Assembly (NCBI GenBank): GCA_945939115.1
Contig: CAMEVC010000020.1
Span: 1-43,958, forward strand
Length of the DNA stretch: 43,958 bases
Direction: 5' to 3'
From: an uncultured Eubacterium sp.
GTDB lineage: Bacteria > Bacillota > Clostridia > Lachnospirales > Lachnospiraceae
In this document: positions 34,564 through 41,101 of the stretch, one piece after another
Numbering within the stretch: position 1 is the first letter of the stretch
Layout: every line of letters starts with the position of its first letter
Position numbers and translations under genes: made by a program
The notes under the pieces: model-generated
Told to the model about the DNA's origin: nothing
Seen by the model: only the letters and a program-made list of their open reading frames with translations
The model's database searches: none

Positions 34564-34567
34564 TAAT
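34539..34567 (+). promoter_or_regulatory. Rightward early promoter of the phage
   Basis: TTGACT (34539-34544), 17-nt spacer, TATAAT (34562-34567). The operator palindrome runs from the last base of the -35 to the first bases of the -10, so a bound repressor would block polymerase. Confidence 0.88.
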
Positions 34568-34578
34568 ATCCATGTAAT

Positions 34579-34660
34579 CATTTGATAGATAAGAACCTGA
34601 TTATTTTAGCGGGTACATTTTCAGGTTCTTGTTTATCTTAACAATTAATTGTATCAAATG
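34579..34660 (+). other. Nested hairpin in the phage early leader
   Basis: An outer 9-bp stem (CATTTGATA 34579-34587 with TATCAAATG 34652-34660) encloses a 10-bp stem (AAGAACCTGA 34591-34600 with TCAGGTTCTT 34621-34630). It begins within a few bases of the predicted transcript start. It could be an RNA control structure or a single-strand DNA signal. Confidence 0.65.
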
Positions 34661-34706
34661 GCTGGCAATCTCGCAAGGTGGGAGCAGTCTAGGAAGGTGG
34701 TTTTTT

Positions 34707-35030
34707 ATGAAGAATGTAAATGAGATTTTAACGGACGAACAGATTGGAATACTTATGAGTGATATAAGTAGCAATGATATGGTCGCCCTTTTTTTAATGA
34801 ATGAGGAAGAAAAGCTTGATTATTTCAGAGACTGTAGAAATGGTTGGGTTTCAAATTATGATGGTTATAACAAACAATTTGATAATTTAGCTGAACAATC
34901 TCTTTATTACAAGGTATCTGATAAATCTAAGTATCTTGATTATTGTGAGCGTATGCATTCTTTATTCATTAACATGCAGCATTGTTCAGATTCTATTAGA
35001 ATCTATGACATTCTTATTGATAATATTTGA
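34707..35030 (+). CDS. Phage early protein of unknown function
   Basis: This 107-aa acidic, helical protein is the first gene behind the repressed early promoter. It is not recognised. It lacks membrane segments, cysteine clusters or a clear DNA-binding motif. The start at 34707 is set by AAGGTGG 6 nt upstream; a longer in-frame reading from 34629 lies within the leader structure. By position it could be a replication helper or an antirepressor, but nothing in the sequence shows this. Confidence 0.75.
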   Translation: MKNVNEILTDEQIGILMSDISSNDMVALFLMNEEEKLDYFRDCRNGWVSNYDGYNKQFDNLAEQSLYYKVSDKSKYLDYCERMHSLFINMQHCSDSIRIYDILIDNI

Positions 35031-35080
35031 TGGTTTGGCGAGCTTTGCGCCTTAACTTTATATTTCCCTTTTAAATCGAA

Positions 35081-35107
35081 ACACTATCAGAAGCGACCTG
35101 ATAGTGT
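35081..35107 (+). other. 10-bp perfect stem-loop upstream of the candidate gV gene
   Basis: ACACTATCAG (35081-35090) pairs with CTGATAGTGT (35098-35107) with a 7-nt loop. No T-run follows, so it is not a standard terminator. Downstream lies GTCCGGG...ATGCCTGAA (35111-35137), a pattern repeated near 35579-35618. Confidence 0.7.
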
Positions 35108-35163
35108 CGTGTCCGGGTTAGCCGCCGGATGCCTGAAGATGATAGGCTAGAAAGGATTTAATA

Positions 35164-35496
35164 ATGGAAGATTTAATTACTATTTTAAGCGTTGGAAAAC
35201 CTTATGACATTGCTCCTGAATCAGGTGTCGGTGATCATATTGTTGGCTGTACTATGTCTTATGTTTCAACTGGAGATGTTACTGCTGCTCATGTTGATGA
35301 GGAAACTGGTACGCTTGGCTACGCTCCATTAAAAGAGAAAATGCCAGTTGATTTTTATGAACGTGCTAAGGCTGTTGGTCTTCCAACTGTTGCTAAGGTT
35401 ACATATGGAATGAAAGCTAGTGGAGGAAAGACAGTTCTCTACATTAAAGGGCTTGACTTTGTTCCAGTTGGTGGAGCTTCTAAGGCTTCCAAGTAG
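35164..35496 (+). CDS. Candidate phage ssDNA-binding protein (gV-like position)
   Basis: This 110-aa soluble protein has alternating beta-type segments (DHIVGCTMSYVSTGDVTAAHV, TVAKVTYGM, KTVLYIKGLDFVPV) and a basic, Ser/Gly-rich tail. It has no membrane helix. It lies directly before the small coat genes, the position of gene V in M13, where the product coats single-stranded progeny DNA. Size and beta content fit an OB-fold dimer, but no diagnostic motif is visible, so the role is inferred from order and composition. It starts 7 nt after AAAGG. Confidence 0.55.
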   Translation: MEDLITILSVGKPYDIAPESGVGDHIVGCTMSYVSTGDVTAAHVDEETGTLGYAPLKEKMPVDFYERAKAVGLPTVAKVTYGMKASGGKTVLYIKGLDFVPVGGASKASK

Positions 35497-35604
35497 TTAT
35501 CACATTTGGGGTTGTGCAAGAATCACAGCTTTCAAAATGGTAGTGATAACCCCACATAATGTCATTACAGGATTTAGCTGTCCGGGGGTAAACTCCTCCC
35601 CCGG
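35496..35604 (+). other. Two stem-loops between gV-like and gVII-like genes
   Basis: GTTATCAC (35496-35503) pairs with GTGATAAC (35543-35550). CCGGGGG (35582-35588) pairs with CCCCCGG (35598-35604). The first stem begins in the stop codon of the upstream gene. Neither is followed by a T-run. Confidence 0.65.
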
Positions 35605-35688
35605 GTGGTATGCCTGAAACCTTGTTCATTTACTTAGCAGCATGATTAATGAGCGTGCTGTTATTAAGTGCAGAAGGGAGATTATAAA

Positions 35689-35859
35689 ATGTTAGGTACA
35701 TTAACACAGATTGTATTTTTTGCTGCTATTGGTCTTTGGGCTCTTATCATTGTTGTATTTGTTGCTGTACGTATACGTACATCTATCCAGCGCCGCAAAT
35801 ATAGTGTAAAGCAGGATGGAGACGTGTCAACAACATACGGTAGTAGAGGTCTTCACTAG
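35689..35859 (+). CDS. Small single-helix phage membrane protein (gVII/gIX-like)
   Basis: This 56-aa protein has one N-terminal membrane helix (about 5-30, QIVFFAAIGLWALIIVVFV) and a basic then polar tail (RIRTSIQRRKYSVKQ). No signal peptide is evident. AAGGGAG lies 8 nt before the ATG at 35689. Small one-helix proteins at this position in filamentous phages are minor coat proteins at the tip that leaves the cell first and binds the packaging signal. The assignment is by size, topology and order. Confidence 0.7.
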   Translation: MLGTLTQIVFFAAIGLWALIIVVFVAVRIRTSIQRRKYSVKQDGDVSTTYGSRGLH

Positions 35860-35893
35860 GAATCTTTTCTTCTTTCCGTTTTAGTGTCCTCCT

Positions 35894-36158
35894 CCCGGCC
35901 TGGCTATTTGGCTTTAGTGTGTGCGCCCCGGCACTTCATGAAAATGTACATAGATGGGTTTTCTCCCAACAACTGGAGCGAAGAAAGATTTAAAGACAGT
36001 ACCTTAATGGAATCCGTAAACCCTTCGGAATGTTAAACCTACAGGGAAGGAACAGCCTTTAAATCTTTGTTCGTGGAAGGCGTTAGACAAGGGTCTGGGA
36101 ATGTAAGGCCCAGAAGTGCCGGGGCGCACACATAACCGGTTGGCCATAGCTTGCCGGG
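35894..36158 (+). other. Large structured non-coding element, 265 nt
   Basis: The 340-nt gap 35860-36200 has no gene. A perfect 20-bp stem (35918-35937 with 36113-36132) closes a 175-nt interior. Outside it, CCCGGC (35894-35899) pairs with GCCGGG (36153-36158), GCTAT (35903-35907) with ATAGC (36146-36150), and TTA with TAA. Inside, CGAA and a 12-bp stem (35979-35995) pair with 36057-36073, around a smaller TCCG/CGGA hairpin. CTGGG/CCCAG pairs near 36095-36112. The structure is too large for a terminator and has no T-run. It could be a non-coding RNA, a virion packaging signal or a DNA origin. Confidence 0.75.
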
Positions 36159-36200
36159 GAAATTGTAGAGGGATGAGAATATTTACATATGGAGGTTAGT

Positions 36201-36437
36201 ATGAAATTTAAGATATTAATCCTGGTTGTGGCAATGGCAATTACATATATATTTATCCCTGTTAGAAATGTATATGCTGCTGAAACACAAATCGAAACAA
36301 CAACAGCTGCTGCATCAGATAACCAGGAAGATGAGTCTGGTGAATCTGTTTCATATAACATTTCTTATATAGTGTTCCTTCTTTCTGCAGTTGTCGGTTG
36401 CCTTATATCTCTGTCTCTTTGGTCTATGTGGAGGTAA
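36201..36437 (+). CDS. Phage membrane protein with signal peptide, possible coat protein
   Basis: This 78-aa precursor has a cleavable-looking signal (about 1-26, ending NVYA-AE), an acidic Thr/Ala-rich exposed part (ETQIETTTAAASDNQEDESGE) and one membrane helix (about 45-72) with a very short C-end (SMWR). The signal - acidic - helix layout resembles M13 pVIII, but the basic DNA-facing tail is nearly absent, so the next 60-aa protein is a better major coat candidate. GGAGG lies upstream of the ATG at 36201. Confidence 0.65.
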   Translation: MKFKILILVVAMAITYIFIPVRNVYAAETQIETTTAAASDNQEDESGESVSYNISYIVFLLSAVVGCLISLSLWSMWR

Positions 36438-36440
36438 TAC

Positions 36441-36557
36441 ATGAATGATTTGATGCTTTACGGGTTCATGTTTGGTTTCTGGCTTACAAACCTTTCCTGT
36501 CTTATTGGTTTTGTAGCTAAGAAGATATTTTATTTTGTTGTTTCGTTTATGAAATAG
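36441..36557 (+). CDS. 38-aa hydrophobic phage protein (gVII/gIX-like)
   Basis: This tiny gene encodes a peptide starting MNDLMLYGFMFGFWLTNLSC, hydrophobic nearly throughout and with a short Lys pair (AKKIF). GGAGG lies 6 nt before the ATG, 3 nt after the previous stop, so it is clearly translated. Its length compares with M13 pVII (33 aa) and pIX (32 aa), the minor proteins of the virion tip. It ends just before a hairpin (36558-36585) preceding the major coat gene. Confidence 0.65.
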   Translation: MNDLMLYGFMFGFWLTNLSCLIGFVAKKIFYFVVSFMK

Positions 36558-36610
36558 TATATAGCAGCTCTAAGCTGTTTATATAAATATATGTTTATGG
36601 AGGTAGTATC

Positions 36611-36793
36611 ATGGAAGGTTCTACAACAATCTTACCATCTGGCGTTATCACAGCCATTACAGAAGGCTGTCAGAAGGTTGCTACTGGTGCTGCAGAGGGA
36701 ATCACTGCTGTTCTTCCTCTTGGTCTTGGTGTAATGGCTCTTACACTTGGCATCAGAATTGCTATTGGCTTCTTCCGTTCACTTGCTCGCTAA
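36611..36793 (+). CDS. Probable major coat protein (gVIII-like)
   Basis: This 60-aa protein has an amphipathic front (EGSTTILPSGVITAITEG), a membrane helix (about 32-55; AVLPLGLGVMALTLGIRIAIGF) and a basic C-end (RSLAR) suited to face DNA. It lacks a signal peptide, as coats of some filamentous phages do. GGAGG lies upstream. It is followed by a 9-bp hairpin, paralleling the structured end of M13 gene VIII. Function is inferred from size, topology and place before pIII. Confidence 0.72.
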   Translation: MEGSTTILPSGVITAITEGCQKVATGAAEGITAVLPLGLGVMALTLGIRIAIGFFRSLAR

Positions 36794-36808
36794 TCGACTG
36801 AACGGCTC

Positions 36809-36833
36809 CGGTCTAACCTGTTTTGTTAGACCG
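36809..36833 (+). terminator. Hairpin after the major coat gene
   Basis: CGGTCTAAC (36809-36817) pairs perfectly with GTTAGACCG (36825-36833). The following sequence is T-rich but not a clean run, so it may be a weak terminator or an mRNA 3' end stabiliser. Confidence 0.55.
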
Positions 36834-36881
36834 CTTGTATATTAGTTTGTGGGATTATTTATATAGATAGGAGTTAACAAA

Positions 36882-37166
36882 ATGGGATATGTATTACTTA
36901 TTATCTTCTTTCTTATCTGGCTTAATGTAAGGAAAATACGGAAATCTCTTATGTATTTAGCCAGGGAAAACGGTTATCCTGTTTCTTTAAGAAGTAAGAT
37001 ACTTGATATTATTACAGATTATTCAGATGAGCGAAGGGAGCATAAAAAGCAGCTGCGTAAGGATAAATATTTAAAGCGTCATGGTCTCGTTTCGGATGAC
37101 TCGGATAATCATGACGCAGCTCATCCAGACGAAGATCAGGAAGGAGATGAGGATGATGAAGATTAA
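36882..37166 (+). CDS. Phage membrane protein with highly charged tail, unknown
   Basis: This 94-aa protein has an N-terminal membrane helix (3-16), then a strongly basic middle (SDERREHKKQLRKDKYLKRH) and an acidic end rich in Asp/Glu. The abrupt charge switch suggests a nucleic-acid or protein contact arm in the cytoplasm. It is not recognised. TAGGAG lies upstream. It overlaps the next gene by 14 nt. Confidence 0.65.
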   Translation: MGYVLLIIFFLIWLNVRKIRKSLMYLARENGYPVSLRSKILDIITDYSDERREHKKQLRKDKYLKRHGLVSDDSDNHDAAHPDEDQEGDEDDED

Positions 37167-37503
37167 GAATATTAAAGTTGATTGGGATTATTTACCTTAT
37201 AGTGATTCTTTTGTTTGTTTTGCTGTTATTTTTCCACTTATGGCTTTTTCTATTTTTAACATTATTTATACTTTTATTAATCCTTCGTTTTCTTCCGGAT
37301 TCATGCCTGTACTTATGCCTTCTATGGTATGTATTTTCAATGCGAGTTATCTAGCTGCCGGATTTGCGATTGGATTCAAACGGCAATGCGAAGATGTTAT
37401 TTATGGTTTTTGTGATGGCTGCTATGTCACAATAGATGGTTCTACACATTTTAAACAGTCTAATACAGTATGTCCAGACTGTAAATATATAGCTAAAAAA
37501 TAA
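37153..37503 (+). CDS. Phage membrane protein with C-terminal zinc ribbon
   Basis: This 116-aa protein has two or three hydrophobic segments (about 20-42, 48-74) and a C-terminal pair of CxxC motifs: Cys87/Cys90 in FCDGCY and Cys107/Cys110 in VCPDCK. This spacing fits a zinc ribbon facing the cytoplasm. The start at 37153 is set by AAGGAG 6 nt upstream, inside the previous gene. No M13 protein has this form. A role in virion assembly or host control is unproven. Confidence 0.65.
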   Translation: MMKIKNIKVDWDYLPYSDSFVCFAVIFPLMAFSIFNIIYTFINPSFSSGFMPVLMPSMVCIFNASYLAAGFAIGFKRQCEDVIYGFCDGCYVTIDGSTHFKQSNTVCPDCKYIAKK

Positions 37504-37575
37504 AAAATGATTGAATATCTTTCTAGTTAGATATATAATCATCTTGCCGATTATGTTTCTGATGGGAGGGGTTCT

Positions 37576-37788
37576 ATGTACGGATATAGTTTCGATTTTA
37601 TTAGTGTTATTTTTAGTATTATTCTTTTAGTTTTATTCATTGGTTTACCTATTGTTTTTTTTGTATTTGTTATCAGGATTTTGTATAAATATCTAAAAAC
37701 TAAATCTGAATATTATCAAACAAAATCACAATATTATTGGACTAAGACACAGTATTATAATTTGCATATGAATGACAGGCAAGATTAA
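37576..37788 (+). CDS. Phage membrane protein with three 7-residue repeats
   Basis: This 70-aa protein has a long hydrophobic part (about 8-36) and a tail with three tandem heptads: TKSEYYQ (42-48), TKSQYYW (49-55), TKTQYYN (56-62). The repeats are rich in paired tyrosines. GGGAGGGG lies upstream. Its last codons are the 5' arm of the terminator before the pIII-like gene. The function is unknown. Confidence 0.6.
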   Translation: MYGYSFDFISVIFSIILLVLFIGLPIVFFVFVIRILYKYLKTKSEYYQTKSQYYWTKTQYYNLHMNDRQD

Positions 37789-37811
37789 TTTCTTGCTTGT
37801 CATTTTTTTTA
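37771..37811 (+). terminator. Central terminator before the pIII-like gene
   Basis: A 14-bp stem (37771-37784 with 37791-37804, one G-U pair) is followed by an unbroken T run to 37811. It overlaps the end of the upstream gene and directly precedes AGGAGG of the adhesin gene. M13 has a terminator at the same place, between the coat gene and gene III. Confidence 0.88.
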
Positions 37812-37821
37812 GGAGGTTTTT

Positions 37822-39849
37822 ATGAAAAGAATCGGCGCTTTCATTCTTGCATTTATCTTATCTGCATTATCAATTTTTATATATTTTCCTTCATTTTCAT
37901 TTGCTGCAGATGATGTAACTGTTATTCCTCTTGTTGAGGGTCATTTTGGTCTGTCTGAAGCTGATGCTCAATCAAAAGTTTCTGCACATAAAGATATTTA
38001 TTTTGATAATAATACTCGTGCATTTGCTTATACTCCAGGCACTTCTTATAATTGGACTTTATGTGATTCTAATGGTGCTGTTACTTCTACTCACTTATCT
38101 GATAAACAGGTTGTTGCTTTGCTTTGTTCTTCAAATAGAATGGATCATAATAGAACCCTTATATCTTCGTTTATATCTAACAATAATATTTTCCGTGGTT
38201 TTATGTCTGGTGTTGGATCTATTTTTACTGGTGATTCTGATAATGGTACTAAGCTTCTTGATATTGTTACAGGTAACTACAACTATTTGGATTCCCTTAA
38301 CTATGATGAGGACAGCCAGACAATAACAATGTCAAATGATAATGGCAGCGTTGATAAGTTAAGGGAAGAGATCAAGAAATATTATTATAAATCTAATGGT
38401 ATGTTTTATGTTACTAAAAGCGGCAAACCAACTGATATATTAAAAACATCTTGGTATGACGATTTAAATTTATATCAAGAAGATTTTAACCTTGTTTCTA
38501 ATTATGATTATGCTATTGGCGGTAATGAAAAAGCATTTTATTTTAATCAATCTGACTTTGCATATTTCTATATATATTCAAATGGTTCAACTCTTGCTAA
38601 TTATGCCGACTTAAGATTACAGTTTGTTAATACTGATTTAAAAGCTATTGATTTACCTAGTATAACTGGCTCTTTGAATTGTACAGATAATATTGATACT
38701 GACGATTATACATGTGATTTCTCGGATTTTTATTTCCGTTTGTCTCGTTGGTTTTCTAGTAATCAAAGAGGTGATAGAAACCAATTATTATTAAACGATA
38801 TTATATCAAAGGGTTATACTGCTCCTGATTCTTGGGATAATCCTACCTTTTTGACTGTTTTTTGGAAAAATAACAACTTAAACGGTGACTCTTCTTACAA
38901 TTACTTAGATTCTTCCGGTTTTTATTCTAAAGGTGATAAAACCCTTGTAGGCTTTATATCTTATGAAAAATTATTTAATTATGTTCACGGTAATTCATCT
39001 TCTTATCTTAGTTCTGTAATCAATAAAACTGGTGAAGATATTTCTTTTTCTATTAAAGACATGAATGAAAACCTTGGTGATAAGATGGATAAGCTGATTG
39101 ATTCTATAAACTCTGGTAAAAGCAATATGACGCAAGATGAATTGCAAAATGCGATTGATAAAGGATTAGAAGATTTAAACAAGAACACTGAGGAAATCAA
39201 GGATAATACTGCAGAAATGAATAATAAACTTGATGAGCTGATAGCTGCAGTAAACCAGGGTAATGACACTCTTCTTGAGATACTCGGAGTTACTGAATAT
39301 ATTGCTTATTCTACTACAAAGGATGACGGTACTGCTTATACCCTTGATGATCTTTTCTTTTCATTTGGCTCAATTTATGATGCTTTAGGTAATGCTATTT
39401 TGTACGGAGTGAATACGCTCGATGCGGATTCGGCATCTGCTTCTTATTCTTCATCAGCTTATTCTCTTTCTTCAGCTGCTTTGTTATCTGATGACGATTC
39501 CGGTAATTCCGGATCCGGAGGTTCCGTTGGCAATTCCGGCTCTGGCAATTCCGGATCTGGAGGTCATATTGATTTTGAATATAGAAATGGCTTGTTTGGT
39601 CATTTTCCTTTTAGCGTGCCTTATCAGCTCTATGAATGGCTGCAGGTTTTAAAAGCTACTCCAAAATGTCCTGAGTTTACATATAATTACGGGTTTCTGA
39701 TTGGCCATAAGGATGAAGATGCTTATTCTATTACTTTTGATTTATCTGCTTATCAGGACTGGGCTGATAATTGTAAGAGCTTTTTAAGGCTTTCCTTTAC
39801 ACTGCTCTTTGCTGTAGGTGTGTTCAATAAGCTGAAAGGAGTGATGTAA
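37822..39849 (+). CDS. pIII-like adhesin/receptor-binding virion protein
   Basis: This 675-aa protein has a signal peptide (about 1-28, ending FSFA) and a large Asn/Asp/Tyr-rich extracellular part (30-395). A predicted coiled-coil section follows (about 400-490, LGDKMDKLIDSINSG and NTEEIKDNTAEMNNKLDEL), then a Gly/Ser/Asn linker (about 558-582). One C-terminal membrane helix ends just before the stop (about 651-673). M13 pIII has the same plan: receptor domains, Gly-rich linkers, C-terminal anchor that caps the virion and releases it. The DNA of the linker contains short repeats of a GGNTCCGG type. AGGAGG precedes the ATG. The bacterial receptor is unknown. Confidence 0.82.
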   Translation: MKRIGAFILAFILSALSIFIYFPSFSFAADDVTVIPLVEGHFGLSEADAQSKVSAHKDIYFDNNTRAFAYTPGTSYNWTLCDSNGAVTSTHLSDKQVVALLCSSNRMDHNRTLISSFISNNNIFRGFMSGVGSIFTGDSDNGTKLLDIVTGNYNYLDSLNYDEDSQTITMSNDNGSVDKLREEIKKYYYKSNGMFYVTKSGKPTDILKTSWYDDLNLYQEDFNLVSNYDYAIGGNEKAFYFNQSDFAYFYIYSNGSTLANYADLRLQFVNTDLKAIDLPSITGSLNCTDNIDTDDYTCDFSDFYFRLSRWFSSNQRGDRNQLLLNDIISKGYTAPDSWDNPTFLTVFWKNNNLNGDSSYNYLDSSGFYSKGDKTLVGFISYEKLFNYVHGNSSSYLSSVINKTGEDISFSIKDMNENLGDKMDKLIDSINSGKSNMTQDELQNAIDKGLEDLNKNTEEIKDNTAEMNNKLDELIAAVNQGNDTLLEILGVTEYIAYSTTKDDGTAYTLDDLFFSFGSIYDALGNAILYGVNTLDADSASASYSSSAYSLSSAALLSDDDSGNSGSGGSVGNSGSGNSGSGGHIDFEYRNGLFGHFPFSVPYQLYEWLQVLKATPKCPEFTYNYGFLIGHKDEDAYSITFDLSAYQDWADNCKSFLRLSFTLLFAVGVFNKLKGVM

Positions 39850-40179
39850 ATGTCAGGTGCGCTTATTGCCCTTTTATGTTCGATACTTATTAATTTCCTG
39901 GCAAATGTCTTTTCTGTTGTTATTGAGTTTATACTCATAACTCAGGCCATGATGCCTACTGACGTTTTCAAGGGTGTCCTTGATATTGATACTGAATTGT
40001 TTACCCAGTGGCTGCCTTATGTTAACTGGTTTGTTCCTCTTGATTATGCTGTGCTGCTCTTTGGTACATTCCTGGATGCTTATGCTTCTCTTATTATCTT
40101 TCTGTATTTTAAGAGAATTATCCGGAGTATCTTCTCAGGTGGCTCAATTACAAAAATTATTGCTGAATTTTTAAAATAA
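39850..40179 (+). CDS. pVI-like phage membrane protein
   Basis: This 109-aa protein has three hydrophobic segments (about 3-32, 57-73, 75-88) and a basic C-terminus (YFKRIIRSIF, KIIAEFLK). It starts at the base after the pIII-like stop (TAAATG), so they are translationally coupled. Size (M13 pVI is 112 aa) and position between pIII and pI support a pVI-like role in capping the virion with pIII. Confidence 0.72.
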   Translation: MSGALIALLCSILINFLANVFSVVIEFILITQAMMPTDVFKGVLDIDTELFTQWLPYVNWFVPLDYAVLLFGTFLDAYASLIIFLYFKRIIRSIFSGGSITKIIAEFLK

Positions 40180-40199
40180 TACTAATGTGGGGTGATGTT

Positions 40200-40901
40200 A
40201 TGTCAATTGAATGTTATACAGGAGTTCCCGGAAGCGGAAAGAGTTATCACGTTGCAAGAAATATATATGATGCTCTCCGTTCCGGTAAAAATGTAATATC
40301 TAATCTTAATATTAATACTTCTATTATTTATCCCAGGTCAGATAAAAAGCCTTTGGGTAAGTTTATTTATATACCTAACCAGCAATGGCTTGATTCTTCC
40401 ATATACGAGAATTCTCCGCTTGGTGGTAAGGTTCAGTCTAAATCTGTTTTCTCATACATCTATGGCCTTGAGAATTTTGCGCTGCAGTTTCATAAGCGTA
40501 ATAACAAAGGTCAGATTATTGAGCATCAGACTCTTATTATCCTGGATGAGTGCCAGACAATATTTAATCCCCGGAGCTGGAATCGTAAGGACCGGCTTAA
40601 ATGGATTGAGTTCTTTACAATGCATCGTCATTTTGGTTTTGATGTTATCCTGGTTACCCAGAATGACATGATGATTGATAAACAGATAAGAGGTGTCTTG
40701 GAAACTCAGGTGCTGCATCGTAATGTATCAAAGTATAAAAAGCTCGGTAAGCTTCTCTCTCTTCCCTTCGGTGGTAACCTTTTTATATGTATACGGTCCA
40801 TGTATGGAATGAGTAAGAAAGACAGCCATATTAAAAGCAGCCTTCTATTTGGCTCTGGCTTTTATTTTTCATTATATGATTCTTATACCCTGATTAAGTG
40901 A
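40200..40901 (+). CDS. Zot/pI-type virion assembly ATPase
   Basis: This 233-aa Zonular-occludens-toxin-family P-loop ATPase is the phage morphogenesis motor that pushes ssDNA into the growing virion at the membrane. Walker A is TGVPGSGKSYH (Lys14), Walker B LIILDECQTIF, followed by HRHFGFDVILVTQ with the sensor Gln. The C-terminal part after the ATPase is short (LLSLPFGGNLFICIRSMYG) and lacks the large extracytoplasmic domain of Gram-negative Zot proteins, as fits a host with no outer membrane. GGGGTG lies upstream of the ATG at 40200. Confidence 0.9.
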   Translation: MSIECYTGVPGSGKSYHVARNIYDALRSGKNVISNLNINTSIIYPRSDKKPLGKFIYIPNQQWLDSSIYENSPLGGKVQSKSVFSYIYGLENFALQFHKRNNKGQIIEHQTLIILDECQTIFNPRSWNRKDRLKWIEFFTMHRHFGFDVILVTQNDMMIDKQIRGVLETQVLHRNVSKYKKLGKLLSLPFGGNLFICIRSMYGMSKKDSHIKSSLLFGSGFYFSLYDSYTLIK

Positions 40902-41101
40902 TTTATGGCCGGGAAAGCCGGGCGGAGCGTAAGGCTTAACCGGCCATAAAATCGGTGGTTTTGGGGTTTGACCACGGATATCTAATAGGTGGTCTAAAAA
41001 TCCTATAAAAAATATACTCAAATATGCTTAAAATCTAGGTTTTTTATTAAAAATATCGTTCATTGAAAAGGGCTTTTTAATGAATTTTTGAGGTGGACAA
41101 A
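40902..41101 (+). other. Structured intergenic region before rep, candidate origin
   Basis: Between zot and rep lies 200 nt without a gene. TTTATGGCCGG (40902-40912) pairs perfectly with CCGGCCATAAA (40940-40950), enclosing an AAGCC/GGCTT helix; no T-run follows. GTGGT (40955-40959), ACCAC (40971-40975) and GTGGTC (40989-40994) can form two alternative hairpins. TTCATT/AATGAA flank another loop near 41060-41086. Location beside the initiator gene makes this the best place for the double-strand origin, but no nick site can be named. Confidence 0.55.

Noticed and set aside
35894-36158. Group I or group II intron
   Set aside because: No intron core or domain V motif was recognised, no gene is interrupted, and no maturase or homing nuclease is present.
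37931-38326. 131-aa Leu/Ile-rich frame inside the pIII-like gene
   Set aside because: It is a frame-shifted reading of T-rich adhesin codons, without a ribosome site.
37822-39849. Host cell-wall adhesin
   Set aside because: No LPXTG signal; the C-terminal membrane anchor, Gly/Ser linker and place between coat genes and pVI fit phage pIII better.
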